Assembly: GCF_016595525.1 (NCBI RefSeq)
Contig: NZ_JAENII010000001.1
Location: 372,001 to 436,000, forward strand
Direction of reading: 5' to 3'
Source: Haloferula rosea
GTDB taxonomy: Bacteria; Verrucomicrobiota; Verrucomicrobiia; Verrucomicrobiales; Akkermansiaceae
DNA: 64,000 nucleotides
The translations under genes were made by a program, and so were the position numbers. The notes beneath the pieces are model-generated. The model was not told the DNA's origin. It worked only from the letters and a program-made list of their open reading frames with translations, and searched no databases. Below are positions 35,983 through 46,811 of this stretch, one piece after another. How positions within the stretch are numbered: the first letter of the stretch is position 1; every line of letters starts with the position of its first letter.

Positions 35983-38900
35983 TCACTCGGAGGGAAGCTC
36001 AAGGACGCGGTAGAAACGCGAGGATTTGTCGGCAGGCGGTGAGTCGGTGCGCGGTGGGCCTCGATCGATCCATTGGACCCGGTTGCCCGCGGCGCGAATG
36101 CGGGCCGGGGAGACCTTCCAATCGGATGCGTTGTCTGAATACTGGACCTGATAGGTCGCTCCGGGGGTGGAAGTGAATTCGATGAGGAGACCTCCATCCC
36201 GGAGCATCAGGCATCGCTCCACGGCGACGCCCGGTGTCTCGGCTTCGGGATCCAACTCCGGTTCGGTCACGAGGTTGACGGTGACTTCGGGGTCGATGAC
36301 CGTGCCTCGCAGGGGGGCATGGTATTCGAGGATGAGGGTGGTGGATTCCCCGGCGGCGAGGGCCTGGCGATGGTGGATGCTTCCTCCGCCGGCGACCTGG
36401 TTCGATGCATTCTGGATGGAGACGCCATCAGGAAGCCCTGAAATCGTAAGATCGAATCCAGCGATTTCCCGAGCACCGGTATGGGTCACGACGATGGTGT
36501 GTTCGTAGAGTCCGGTCTGGCGGTTGAGGACGAGTTGTTCATTGATCTGAAGTTCCGGATCGGGGTGCTCGGGGACGGTGAACGTGATCGTGGTTTCGGT
36601 GACATTCCCGGCCGAGTCGGTGATCGAGATCAGGACATCGGACGAGCCCGACTCCCAAGGGTTGTAGATGACGGTCAGGTCGCCGGATTCAGGTTGAAGC
36701 TCCAGGGTCCGGAAGATCTCCGGACGGGTCACTGACAGGATGCTCCACATCAGCGGGTCGCCGGGGTCGAGGTCGGCTGCGAAGGCCGCGAGCCCCACGG
36801 TCAGGTCGTCTGCGGCCGCTCCGCTGTCAAGAGCTGCCGGCATGGCCTCGGTGAAATCAGGTGCGGCATTGGCGAAGTAGGCGTGGATGGTGCCATCGCT
36901 CCCCTGGGTGCACAGGTAGCCATCGGAGTAGGCAAGATCTCCTCCACCGGTGAGCGTTTGGACGGCCTCCCGGGTGGTCAGATCGAAGATGTAGGTGTTC
37001 GCTTGGCTGCCGATCATGAGGTGATCGTTCACAACCAGTGCCTGATCCGAGGTGATCGTACTGCCGGTATCGTAGGTGGCTCCTGGCGCGCCGGTGTCGA
37101 GGGCATGGGTTTGCACGGAACTTCCCTGAATCGAGTAGACGATGCCGCGGGCCACGGCGGGACTGCCGCTGATGCCGGGCTGCGTGACGTTCCAAACGAT
37201 GGATCGCTCGGTGAGGTCGATGCAGGTGAGGTCGTTGCCTTTCCTGACCACTGCGTGATTTCCGCTGATGATGGGGATGGATGTCCCTGATGCTTCCGTT
37301 TTGAGCGACCAGAGTATGGTGCCGTCAATCGGGTTGTGCTCGTTGAAGTCGTCGCGAAGGGAGGTGAACAACCGGCCGTTTGAGACAGCGGGAGTCCAGT
37401 CCGAAACCTGTGAAAGCGACTGGAAGAACCTTTGGGTTCCATCAGGGGCGAAGCCGTACATCCCGCCGTAGGATCCGCCGTTCACCCAGATGCCGTCGTC
37501 GGTCACAGTGGGCGCTTCGTAGCGCTCCCACTGGGCGGCGTGAGGGCTGCTCCAAATGGGAGTTCCGGATTCGGCATCGAGGCACCACAGTTGGGTGTCG
37601 CTGCTGTGGTTCCCACGCTGGATGTAGATGCGGCCGTTGTGGAATGTCGGCGGATTGATGGAGAAGGCTTGATCGAACGAGTGGGACCATAGGGTTTCCC
37701 CGGACGCGAGATCCAGTGCCTGAGCGTTGCGGGAGCCACCGAAGTAAACCCGGGGCGTGATGAACACCTTGCCGTCGGCGATTGCCGGACGCTGCATGAT
37801 GCCGTTCAGTGCGGTTCCCTGAGCCTGCCAGGCCGGGACGAAGGTGTGACGGCCAAGGGTGGCCGGGTGGAAACCCGAATGTCGTGGGCCTCCTCCAAAG
37901 GTCGGCCACGCACCGGCGAAGCGATCGGCCGGCCGAACGGTGACGCGTGCTGGTTGTGAGGTGACGGTGCTGACGATGTTGCCGACCGTGAAGGTGTAGA
38001 TCCCGGCATCCTCGGAGTCGATCTCGGGGATGTTCAGGGTGGAGGTGGTGGCTCCGGGTATGTCGATTCCATCAAACTGCCATTGCCAGGAGAAGGGGCC
38101 GATTCCTTCCACTGAGCCGCGCAGGATCACCTCCTGTCCCGCGGACAGGTCGGCGCCTGTGGGCTGCATCACGATGACAGGCACATCGGTTTCGGCAAGC
38201 AGCTCAAGCCGAACCGTTTGCAGGGACGATGCTCCGAGAACGTCCGTGACTTGCAATTGGATGTCATGGTGGGTGCCTGAGGCTCCGTTGGGAGTTCCGC
38301 GCAGGCTTGCCGATCCGCCGCCATGATCCGACAGCTCGAGCCACTCGGGGAGCTGGAGGGCTTCGATGACGAGTCCGTCGGCGCCGTCGAGATCCGCCGC
38401 GGTAATCGGCGCGTGGAGTTGGCGACCCGAGATGGCCTGGGAAGGGGGGGTCGAGGAGAAATAGGGAGTGTGGTTCGGCGAATCCTCGAGCGAGAACAAC
38501 CAGGACTTGTTGCTCCCACCCACAAGGAGCCAACCGTCGTGCACGGCAAGGGATGACCCGAACTGGGATCTGGATCGATCGTGCGGAACAATGGAGGGTC
38601 CCTGATTCCAGGTGTTTCCAATTCTTCTGAAAGTGAAGACACCGCCGCCACTGATCCCTCCGAGGTTCGCCCCTTTGTCACCAATCAGAAGGAGGTCCCC
38701 GTAGCAGGCCAGGCTGCTTCCGAAGGAGCTTGTCGCGCCCGGGACGTCATCGCGGTCGATGGCGGTGGAGTATGACCACGTCGTCGAAGTTCCCTTCGAG
38801 TAGACATACACGATGTCGTCGGAGTCATTATTGATGGCTAGATGGTTGTCTCCCAAGGCGATCGAAGTCGCGGCGGTGTCGAATCGGTCGACGTTCGGCA

Positions 38901-41900
38901 GATTCAGCTCCTGGCTTTGGGACCAAGCTGCCGTTGCCGGGTTGCGGGTGAAGATGTAGGCATTCGCCAGTCGGTTGTATTGGCTGCCTCTGCCAGTGGC
39001 TGCGATCAGTGCTGAATTCCCACGCATGGCGATGGCACTTCCGAACTGATCACCCGGCTCGGAGTCTCGTGGTTGAATGACCTGGACCTGTGCGAGAGAG
39101 GGCTGGGTGTGGTAGGCGATGACCCTTCCGAACGTCGATGTGGTGTTGCTTCTCGTGCCTGCCAGCAGCATGTCCCCGGCTACCGCCATCCCGTGACCAA
39201 GCTGCTCGGACCCGGTCCCCTGCGGGACGTCGCCATCATTGCTTGCGGCGAAGAATCCTTGGGGATTGATGCGGTAGTGGAAGACTTTTCCCGAATTGTC
39301 GGCGGGCTCGTTGAACTGGTAGTCACTGATCCATACCGTCCTGTCGTCGATCGCGAGCTTCGCGCCAAATGCATCGTAATAATCCGTTCTTGGGGACCGG
39401 AAGGTTTGAATCGGACGGCTGATCCCGCTGGAGGGATCGAACCGGTGCAGCCAGGCGATGTCATCACCTCCGATGAGAAGGGACTCCCGGACGAAAGCCA
39501 CGGCAAGACCGCTGGAGACATCAATCTCAGGGCCTTCGGGAAAGCGGATGTCCAATTGATAGGTTGGTGATGGCACGGTCCCGGCGGGCGTGCTTGCCAG
39601 AACCTGCCATTCGTAGGACCTGCCAATGGGGAGGGTCGTTGGCAGCGTGAACGAGGTTCCAGATACGCCGCTGTAGGTCCGCCGACCTCCCGGCGCTCCG
39701 TCAATGATCAGGGTGTAGGATGAGGCGCCTGAAACGGGTGACCAAGAGAAGCTGCTTGGGCTTTCATCCAGACTCTGGCCGGGTCTTGGCCATGGACCGG
39801 GTAGGACTGTGACGGGAAGTGACCGCAGTGAGGAAGCTTCGGCATTGAAGACCACAAGGTGGCTGGAATCCGCAGTGAAAGCAGAGGTTCTGGCGCTGAC
39901 GGGAAGGGCGAAGGCTTCCGCTCCGCTATCGCTCCACCAAACCGAGTCGATCCCCGCTGCCAGTTGGCCATCGGAAGAGAGGCATTGAGCCGGGTCCTGG
40001 AGCTGAGTGATCACGTTGGTGTCCGGGTCGAGCAAATACGGGCCGAGAATGGCCCGGGAACCGTCGGCACTGAGTTCGAAGGTTTGAAGGTTGCCGGAAA
40101 GAACACCGGATTGGGCCTCAAGAACGTTGGGCGAGACCCCGATGTTCAGCTTGGTCACCGTAGGAGAGTAGTAGGTTCGAGCGTGGAACAAGTGCCCGGA
40201 CTGATCATCCAAGGCGATCTGGCCGTATGAATAATTGCCTTCCAGCGAACTGCCGGTGCCAGCATTGAGGTCCCATACCCTGACAACCCCACTCGCTCTC
40301 TGGGAGGCATACAATTGGCCACGGCCGTCTAGCTCGATCTGTTCGATGTTCGAGTCGAGCGTGATGGGTGGCAGGGCGCTGAAGGTGTCGAGGTCGACCA
40401 CTTGTACTACCGGGAATGTATGGTTGGCGGCATAGAGGAGTCCGCTGGTCGGGTCGATATCGATGTCGGTGGCGTTGCGGCCGATCTCGATGGCGCCGGT
40501 GACACGTCCCGTGGTGCCGTCGATGCGAAGCAGATGGGAGAAGTGGGTTTCCGGATCGGCATGGTTGATTCCATAGACGACGCCTCTTCTCGCTGGATCC
40601 GCGATCATGACGGTGACGTCCATTGCGATGATGTCGAGAGTCACCGGGAGCTCCCAGGTATCCGTCCCGGACGTGAAGGTGATGAAGCCTGAGTGGCTGC
40701 CTGGATCCAGATTGGTCGAGTCGAAGGAAACCTCCAAGGTTGATCCGGTCGATCCGGATGATTCTGCAAGACTCAGCCAAGGGGTGTCATCGGTGTTCGC
40801 AGACCATGGCGTGGGATTGGGCGCGTCGAGCTGCAGGGTTTGCGAGGGGATGGGTGAGTTTTCAGGAAAGGCGAACTCAAGCCGGGAAGGAACAATGTCG
40901 ATCGGAGCAATGTCGAAGGACCAGACTTCGCCCGTTTGAACTCCCCTGAAACCGTTGACATCGAGTCTCCAGTAATACTCTTCATCCAGGTTGAAGGAGA
41001 GGGGCTCGTTCCATTGGTTTCCGATCACATTGCCAAGGTGGAAAGCGCTGCCCGGGGAGGCGCTGGCAACTGCGTTGCGGTCGGTGCCGAAATACAGGTC
41101 ATAGGAAAGCGCGAAGGGTTCAATGGTCCAGCCCAGTTGTTGGTTGGTGCCGATCACCGTGGCGCCGTCCGGAATGGATGGGATGGTGCCGCGAGGGGGG
41201 AGTGAGGCGATCTCGGCCAGGTCGACTGCGATCATGTCCGAACCTTCAAAGAGGAAGAGTTTGTCCTGGGCCGATGCAACCGTCTGGATGCTGGAAGTCG
41301 TGGGAAGGTCTCCGATTCGAAGCCCGTTGTTCCCGTTGTAAATCCCGTTCTGGGTGAAGAAGAGGTCTCCGTGAAGCGTGGCACAGATCACCTCGTCGGA
41401 CAGGGTGTGAAGCACGTCGAGTTCCGGATTCATGACTCCGCCATTCCAGTAGACGTACGAACCATCTCCGCTCAGGAATACCCGGCGGGATCCGTAGCTG
41501 CTCCTGCCGGTTACTCTGATATCCCCGATCTGAACGAAGTCGTCGGCTTCCGTATCGAAGCGTGTGATGCTTGCATTGGAGATATTACTATCGCCGTGGT
41601 AGTAGTAGCGACCGGTCGGATCAAACTCGCCGTCGCCTTCCCTTTCGGACTGGGTGGCAAGGATCGAGCCGTCTGTCGTGTCAATCAGACTGACGTTGAT
41701 CCACTGGTCTTCCTGTTCGATGACGAGGCGGCCGGCTCTGCCTGCCGACACTCTGAAGATGTCACCAGAAGAGGTCCCATAGCCGCCGGACGGTTCGAAT
41801 TGGTAGGTTTGGACTTCCTCGAACGTGTTGCGATCCAGGGCCCGGAGCACACCGGTCCTCCAGTTGGGCACGTAGATCCGGTTCTCCTGATAGTGAACCG

Positions 41901-44900
41901 CGAGATCGGTCACGGAGAACCCGACCGGAATGGCCCGGGTGATGGTGTTGGTGATGCTGTCGATCACCAGCAGATGGGCTGGTTGGTTGCCGGTTTCCGA
42001 TTCCTGGGAAATGGCGTAAATCCGATCCAGTTCGAGATCCGCGACCGCGAGAGTGAAATTCAGGGGGATGACCTCGACGGAAACCGGAAGGCTCCACCGA
42101 TCCGAGCCGCTCGTGAAGTCGATGGTTCCCGAGTAGGTCCCTGCCGCCAGCCCGGTGGTATTGAACCGAATGGAGACACTGTCCCCGGAGGTGCCGCTCG
42201 TGGCACTCAGGCCGAGCCATGAAACGGAGGGAGAGGCACTCCACGACAAGGGAGTTGGAGCGTCGAAGACGAGCCCTTGGTCCGAGATCGGGCTTCCCTC
42301 GGGATGTGAAACCGAGATTTCACGTGGCGTGATGTCGATGGGTGCCACGTCAAAGCTCCAGGTGCTTCCCTTTTGAACTCCATTGAACCCGACGAGGTCG
42401 ACGCGCCAGAAGTATTCGCCGTCGAGTGCAAGAGCAGGCAGGTCACCGTTCCATGTGTTTGATATCGATTCACCAAGGAAGAGAGGGCTGTCAGGAGTGG
42501 CGCTGTTGACGGCGGCTTCGTCGGTCCCGAAGTAGATGTGGTAGCTGAGGGCGAAGGCTTCCAAGCTCCAGGAAAGTGTCTGTTCGGTGCCGATCACGGT
42601 GGTGCCATCCGCGATGGCAGGAGTGGTCCCCGGTCCGGGAAGCTGGGCGATCGAGGAAAGGTCGACCGTGGTGACGGTGTTGTCCGAGAAGAGGAAGAGG
42701 TCTTCCTGCGACCGGGCGACTGCCTGAACGGCAGTGGAAACCGGAAGGTCGGCGAGTTTGGCGGCATTGTGGCCGTTGAAGGCAGCGCCGATGGTAAAGA
42801 CCACGTCACCATGGCGGGTGGCAGACAGCACCTCGTCGTCAAGCAGTTGGAGCACGTTCAAGTCCCGGTCGAAGATGCCTCCATTCCAATAGACCCGGGA
42901 GCCATCGCCGCTCAACAGGACCGTCCTGGAACCGTAGTAACTATGACTGTCGACCCGCTGCGTCGCGAGTAGGGTGAACTCGTCTTCGGAGATATCGTAT
43001 TTCGTGAGGTCCGCACCGGAGGAATTGTTTTCGCCATGGTAGTAGTAGCGTCCGCTGGGATCGAATGCTCCGCCACCCTCGCGAAGTCCGATGGATGCAA
43101 GAATCGAGCCATCGGACGTGTCGGCGAGATTGACGTTCACCCACTGGTCCTCGGCTTCGAAGACAATCCGGCCTGCGGTGCCACCCGCCACACGGTAAAT
43201 GTCGTCACGGCTGTAGCCGACCCCACCGAAGGGGCTGAACTGGTAGTTCTGGACGTTCTCGAGCGTGCTCCGGTCCAGTGCTCTCAGGATCCCGGTTCTC
43301 CAATTCGGCAGGTAGAGGCGGTTCTCCTGGTAGTGGATCCCGATATCCGTCACGGAGCGTCCTACGGGAACCACGGATACCATGGATGCCGTGTTGGAAT
43401 CGAACACCACGAGGAAGGAAGGATCCGGAGAGGAGTCGGATTCCTGGGAGATTGCATAGATCCGGTCCAACTCGAGGTCGGCTTTTGCCATGGTGTAGTT
43501 CACGGGGTAGACCCGGACTTCCAGCGGTATGGGAAAGGAAATGCCACCGCTGGTCAGATGCAGCAGGGTTCGATGAACCCCTTGCGCCAGATGGGTGGCG
43601 TCGATGATGGGAACGAGATTGGAGGGCGTGGTGCCTGAGGTTTCCACGAAGGAAACCCATGGGTCATCGGCAGAGACCGACCACGCAACCGGGGTGGGGG
43701 CGTCGAGGGCGAGGCTTTCCCGATGCTGGCTGAATCCCATCAGGGTAACCGTCTCGATCCCGGTGCTGGACAGGGTGAGGGTGGAGACAAAGAACGAACG
43801 GACCGGACCCGCTCCGGTCGCGCCATCGGCAAAGACGGGATCGACCCGCCAGAAGTAGGTGATTCCGGAGGTCAGGGCACTGGGCAGTTGGATCGTGGGT
43901 TGGCTGCTGGTGCCGATGAACTCGGGGGACGAGGTGTCAGCGGATTCCACCCGTGCACGGTCCGTGCCGATGAAGACCCGGTATTGGAGGGCGCCTGTCT
44001 GGGGGATCCAGCGCAGTTCCTGAGGCTGGGCGACAGCGCCTCCATCTGCCGGGAAGATATTCAAGCCAAGGGCTTCGGCTCCGACCGTATCGATCAGGTC
44101 CAACCACCTCAATCCGCCTGTGGAGGAGTCGAAGTAGAGGAGGTAGGAGTAGTCAGGTGAGACCGCCTGGACTGTTGAGGGCGCAGGAAACTCGAACACC
44201 GGGTCGGGCACTCCGGCCGCGTAGATGGCGGAAGCACCTGACACGATCTCGGCTCCGGGGGAGATCGAGTAGATCTCTTCCTGATAGATGGCGGGGAATT
44301 CGTTCAGATCGAGTTGGTCGACCATGCGGTCCTTGATCACCAGTCCGCTGCCATCCGCGGTCATGAGGATGGGGGTGTCGAATGGCTCCCGGTCGAAGTT
44401 CGACGAGTTCACGCTGTTGCTCTTGGTGAATCCGCTGAGCGTTCCGTCCGGATCGATGTCGAAGCGGACCACATGGGATCCACCCGCGCCGGCACCGTCA
44501 CCGTATTGCCTCCACCCGAAGAGTCGTGAGCCGTCCTCGCTGACGTGGATGTCTCCGTAGCCGTAGTCGTTGGATGTGTTGGGCGTGGTCCCAGTTACGG
44601 AGCCAAAGGTCTGGAGGACGGTTCCGGTGGCGGTATCGAAGACCCGGAGGCGTGGACCCCACTGCTCATCCACATAGTAGACGATGGACCCGGGACCGTC
44701 CTCGATGTGCCCGCCGAAGTCATCGTTGCGATTGCTGAATTCGGATAGGTCGTGGGTTTGTGTGACCTCCAGAGAGGTCAGATCGATCCGGGAAATCGAT
44801 GGGTCGGATGTGTTGATGACGAGAAGTTCGGCAGAGGTCTCGGTGAGATCCAGATCAGTGGGTTCGTCTCCCACCGGGATGCTCTTGATGATCTCCTGGC

Positions 44901-46323
44901 TCAGTGGGTCGATCACGAGGATGCTTCCCTGTTCCTTGCCGTTCTGGTTGATGGCGTAGAATCTCGGGCGGAGGGGATCTGGAATGATCTTGCTCAGGTT
45001 GAGGGTGTTGACCGTCAGATCGATCTCGACGGAGATCCGGCTGTTCTCATCCCAGATGAAGACCGTGCCACGGTGGGTGCCGGGTTGGAGGGTGCCGCTG
45101 GAGAATCGGACTTCGATGGATCCCGCATCCGAAACCGTGGCGCTGAGCCAAGGTTCGGACGTGGATGCGGACAAGTTGCCTGGAGTTGGGTTCCCGCTCG
45201 TCGGTTGGAGTTCGATCTCCAACGGGTCCGGGCTGAGTCCGGCGATGCTCACCAAGGAAGGGGCCGGCGACGTGGGTTCGAACGTGGGCTGAGCCACTTC
45301 GATCCGGACCGACTCCCAAGCGGTTTCCGGAAGGGTGGCGGGATCGGTGCCGGAAGGGACGATGGCGAAGCTCGTGGCATAGTCACCCGGGGCCAGGCCA
45401 AGAGCGGAGACCGCAGCGGGAAGGGGGCTGGTGAGGCCTGCTCCGATGTTGCCGGAGCGGGTATTGGCGATGAACCATGGTGGTCCTGGAAGGATCAGGT
45501 CGAGAAAGGTCTCCGCCAGTGCTTGAAAGACAGAGGTGTCGTAGATCGCACCGGAAGGCTTGGCGAAGAGAAGGTAGTGGATCTGAGAGGCGTTGGTGAG
45601 ACCGGCGATCCGGTGATTCTCATCGGCGGTCTGGTTCAGATGGGTTCGTGCCAGTGCCGGATCGTCCGGCACGAGGATAAGGTGATTGATTGAGGGGTCG
45701 CCGGCGCCGTACACCCGCTTGATGAAGGCTCGGTAGGAGATCCCACCGCTGGAGATGGCGAACTCCTCGACGCTCACGGATCCATAGCCATCTGCGCCGA
45801 GATTTCCGGTGATCGCGAATTCGTCCACATCGTCGAGGTCTGCAGAAAAGATGAAGAGCCCGTCGTAGTTGCGGGTGAAGTAGGTCGCGGATGAGGCGGC
45901 GTTGGTGTAATTCGCCGGCGTTCCGTCGGAGTAGTTGAGGATATCCCCGTTCAAGCGGAGTTGGTTGCCTCCGTCATACATGTCCCCGCCGCCGTCGCTG
46001 ATTGAATTGCCGGACACCCCACCACTGATGACATGACGATCAGAAATGATCTGCAGGAGTTCTGGCTGGTGGTCGTCCAGGGAGTCGACCCGGGTTTGCA
46101 TCGCGTCACCTGATTCGTTTCGAAACACCAGATTCCAATCGAGTGAAGTCGTCGGGTTCTGGTTCTCGATGGAAAGATCGAGGGTGGCTTCCTGACCAAA
46201 TCCGAGGGATTGGACGTAGGGTCCACCGGGATGAGTGGCCAGATCAGCGGAGGAGGGCGAGGTGGCGGCCAGTTGACCAGAGAGAAGAAGAGAACCCAGT
46301 AAGGTCCTTGGGATGGAAGTCAT
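35983..46323 (-). CDS. Giant secreted multi-beta-propeller protein (3446 aa)
   Basis: A signal peptide (TSIPRTLLGSLLLSGQLAAT) is followed by about 430 residues of sandwich-like sequence. Four successive units of about 480 residues come next (roughly residues 350-2180), each made of a BACON-like Ig domain (PWVSFVETSGTTPSNLV), a YVTN-type propeller (YAINQN ... GDEPTDLDL; HYQENRIYVPNWRTGVLRAL) and an FN3-like module (LSYHIYFGTDEAAVNSATPD). Then come FG-GAP-like repeats (about 2255-2615; FGSAIAMRGNSALIAATG), a cadherin-like and an Ig-like domain (DVPVIVMQPTGADLSAGQEV), a PQQ-type propeller (about 2810-3160) and a C-terminal module ending SSRFYRVLELPSE. No catalytic motif was seen, so it is probably a surface adhesin or polysaccharide-capturing scaffold. 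A 16-bp palindrome lies 75 bp upstream; the porin-like gene follows by 20 bp. Confidence 0.85.
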   Translation of the reverse strand: MTSIPRTLLGSLLLSGQLAATSPSSADLATHPGGPYVQSLGFGQEATLDLSIENQNPTTSLDWNLVFRNESGDAMQTRVDSLDDHQPELLQIISDRHVISGGVSGNSISDGGGDMYDGGNQLRLNGDILNYSDGTPANYTNAASSATYFTRNYDGLFIFSADLDDVDEFAITGNLGADGYGSVSVEEFAISSGGISYRAFIKRVYGAGDPSINHLILVPDDPALARTHLNQTADENHRIAGLTNASQIHYLLFAKPSGAIYDTSVFQALAETFLDLILPGPPWFIANTRSGNIGAGLTSPLPAAVSALGLAPGDYATSFAIVPSGTDPATLPETAWESVRIEVAQPTFEPTSPAPSLVSIAGLSPDPLEIELQPTSGNPTPGNLSASTSEPWLSATVSDAGSIEVRFSSGTLQPGTHRGTVFIWDENSRISVEIDLTVNTLNLSKIIPDPLRPRFYAINQNGKEQGSILVIDPLSQEIIKSIPVGDEPTDLDLTETSAELLVINTSDPSISRIDLTSLEVTQTHDLSEFSNRNDDFGGHIEDGPGSIVYYVDEQWGPRLRVFDTATGTVLQTFGSVTGTTPNTSNDYGYGDIHVSEDGSRLFGWRQYGDGAGAGGSHVVRFDIDPDGTLSGFTKSNSVNSSNFDREPFDTPILMTADGSGLVIKDRMVDQLDLNEFPAIYQEEIYSISPGAEIVSGASAIYAAGVPDPVFEFPAPSTVQAVSPDYSYLLYFDSSTGGLRWLDLIDTVGAEALGLNIFPADGGAVAQPQELRWIPQTGALQYRVFIGTDRARVESADTSSPEFIGTSSQPTIQLPSALTSGITYFWRVDPVFADGATGAGPVRSFFVSTLTLSSTGIETVTLMGFSQHRESLALDAPTPVAWSVSADDPWVSFVETSGTTPSNLVPIIDATHLAQGVHRTLLHLTSGGISFPIPLEVRVYPVNYTMAKADLELDRIYAISQESDSSPDPSFLVVFDSNTASMVSVVPVGRSVTDIGIHYQENRLYLPNWRTGILRALDRSTLENVQNYQFSPFGGVGYSRDDIYRVAGGTAGRIVFEAEDQWVNVNLADTSDGSILASIGLREGGGAFDPSGRYYYHGENNSSGADLTKYDISEDEFTLLATQRVDSHSYYGSRTVLLSGDGSRVYWNGGIFDRDLNVLQLLDDEVLSATRHGDVVFTIGAAFNGHNAAKLADLPVSTAVQAVARSQEDLFLFSDNTVTTVDLSSIAQLPGPGTTPAIADGTTVIGTEQTLSWSLEAFALSYHIYFGTDEAAVNSATPDSPLFLGESISNTWNGDLPALALDGEYFWRVDLVGFNGVQKGSTWSFDVAPIDITPREISVSHPEGSPISDQGLVFDAPTPLSWSASPSVSWLGLSATSGTSGDSVSIRFNTTGLAAGTYSGTIDFTSGSDRWSLPVSVEVIPLNFTLAVADLELDRIYAISQESETGNQPAHLLVIDSITNTITRAIPVGFSVTDLAVHYQENRIYVPNWRTGVLRALDRNTFEEVQTYQFEPSGGYGTSSGDIFRVSAGRAGRLVIEQEDQWINVSLIDTTDGSILATQSEREGDGEFDPTGRYYYHGDSNISNASITRFDTEADDFVQIGDIRVTGRSSYGSRRVFLSGDGSYVYWNGGVMNPELDVLHTLSDEVICATLHGDLFFTQNGIYNGNNGLRIGDLPTTSSIQTVASAQDKLFLFEGSDMIAVDLAEIASLPPRGTIPSIPDGATVIGTNQQLGWTIEPFALSYDLYFGTDRNAVASASPGSAFHLGNVIGNQWNEPLSFNLDEEYYWRLDVNGFRGVQTGEVWSFDIAPIDIVPSRLEFAFPENSPIPSQTLQLDAPNPTPWSANTDDTPWLSLAESSGSTGSTLEVSFDSTNLDPGSHSGFITFTSGTDTWELPVTLDIIAMDVTVMIADPARRGVVYGINHADPETHFSHLLRIDGTTGRVTGAIEIGRNATDIDIDPTSGLLYAANHTFPVVQVVDLDTFSALPPITLDSNIEQIELDGRGQLYASQRASGVVRVWDLNAGTGSSLEGNYSYGQIALDDQSGHLFHARTYYSPTVTKLNIGVSPNVLEAQSGVLSGNLQTFELSADGSRAILGPYLLDPDTNVITQLQDPAQCLSSDGQLAAGIDSVWWSDSGAEAFALPVSARTSAFTADSSHLVVFNAEASSLRSLPVTVLPGPWPRPGQSLDESPSSFSWSPVSGASSYTLIIDGAPGGRRTYSGVSGTSFTLPTTLPIGRSYEWQVLASTPAGTVPSPTYQLDIRFPEGPEIDVSSGLAVAFVRESLLIGGDDIAWLHRFDPSSGISRPIQTFRSPRTDYYDAFGAKLAIDDRTVWISDYQFNEPADNSGKVFHYRINPQGFFAASNDGDVPQGTGSEQLGHGMAVAGDMLLAGTRSNTTSTFGRVIAYHTQPSLAQVQVIQPRDSEPGDQFGSAIAMRGNSALIAATGRGSQYNRLANAYIFTRNPATAAWSQSQELNLPNVDRFDTAATSIALGDNHLAINNDSDDIVYVYSKGTSTTWSYSTAIDRDDVPGATSSFGSSLACYGDLLLIGDKGANLGGISGGGVFTFRRIGNTWNQGPSIVPHDRSRSQFGSSLAVHDGWLLVGGSNKSWLFSLEDSPNHTPYFSSTPPSQAISGRQLHAPITAADLDGADGLVIEALQLPEWLELSDHGGGSASLRGTPNGASGTHHDIQLQVTDVLGASSLQTVRLELLAETDVPVIVMQPTGADLSAGQEVILRGSVEGIGPFSWQWQFDGIDIPGATTSTLNIPEIDSEDAGIYTFTVGNIVSTVTSQPARVTVRPADRFAGAWPTFGGGPRHSGFHPATLGRHTFVPAWQAQGTALNGIMQRPAIADGKVFITPRVYFGGSRNAQALDLASGETLWSHSFDQAFSINPPTFHNGRIYIQRGNHSSDTQLWCLDAESGTPIWSSPHAAQWERYEAPTVTDDGIWVNGGSYGGMYGFAPDGTQRFFQSLSQVSDWTPAVSNGRLFTSLRDDFNEHNPIDGTILWSLKTEASGTSIPIISGNHAVVRKGNDLTCIDLTERSIVWNVTQPGISGSPAVARGIVYSIQGSSVQTHALDTGAPGATYDTGSTITSDQALVVNDHLMIGSQANTYIFDLTTREAVQTLTGGGDLAYSDGYLCTQGSDGTIHAYFANAAPDFTEAMPAALDSGAAADDLTVGLAAFAADLDPGDPLMWSILSVTRPEIFRTLELQPESGDLTVIYNPWESGSSDVLISITDSAGNVTETTITFTVPEHPDPELQINEQLVLNRQTGLYEHTIVVTHTGAREIAGFDLTISGLPDGVSIQNASNQVAGGGSIHHRQALAAGESTTLILEYHAPLRGTVIDPEVTVNLVTEPELDPEAETPGVAVERCLMLRDGGLLIEFTSTPGATYQVQYSDNASDWKVSPARIRAAGNRVQWIDRGPPRTDSPPADKSSRFYRVLELPSE
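39790..45290 (-). repeat. Four tandem BACON-propeller-FN3 coding units, period near 1440 bp
   Basis: Equivalent landmarks recur within the giant gene: the strand before each propeller (AISQES or AINQNG or GINHAD) falls near 44960, 43480, 42040 and 40600. The middle two units are clearly alike at protein level (HYQENRLYLPNWRTGILRAL against HYQENRIYVPNWRTGVLRAL). Boundaries are approximate. Confidence 0.75.
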
Positions 46324-46397
46324 GAGCGCCTAGGGATGAGATGAAATCGGGACGGGTGAGGATTCGTTAGGTCCTTGTGTCATTCAAGTCGCGGATA

Positions 46398-46413
46398 GGT
46401 GCGTTTCCGCACC
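46398..46413 (-). promoter_or_regulatory. Palindromic motif upstream of the giant gene (second motif, site 1)
   Basis: GGTGCG-TTTC-CGCACC is a perfect 6-bp inverted repeat, containing GTGCGTTTCCGCAC (46399-46412), which is repeated exactly at 47356-47369. It lies 75 bp before the start of the giant propeller gene. Likely a dimer-binding operator, possibly for the XylR-like regulator at 49048-50256. Confidence 0.5.
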
Positions 46414-46811
46414 CATCTCCGACATGGTAGATACACGGACGCAGCCCGACTTATTCCGGATTGTTGGAAGTTGCTTTGTTTCGAGGGTTCAATCGCCGAT
46501 CCTTGGTCATGCGGTGGCTCGTGGATGGCGTGACGCTTCGGCGGATTGGAGGACGCGGGTTCTCCCTGAAATGGATCGCCATTCGCCCCGATACTTTGGT
46601 TTTGTTAAATGTTTTGCAGTTCCTCGCTCTGTGTGGAAGCGCTGGCCCATTCCCGTTGGCTGCAGAGGTTTGAGGTCGTGGGGCAAGTGTCCGTGATGCG
46701 CTTTCGGATTTCTGCAGGATGGGGTGGTCCCAGTGAGGGGTGGAGCCGGGGGAATGCAGGGCACCAACACGGGGCTGGATGGCGGGGTGGTTCCGTGATT
46801 TTCTCCTGCTC
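46414..46811. other. Intergenic stretch, no gene seen
   Basis: About 400 bases between the palindrome and the small membrane protein gene. Frames of 60-90 codons exist on both strands but lack hydrophobic, compositional or start-site support. Nothing else was recognised. Confidence 0.5.

Noticed and set aside
46424-46811. Short frames of 60-90 codons before the small membrane protein gene
   Set aside because: Overlapping frames on both strands, no ribosome-binding site and no protein-like composition.
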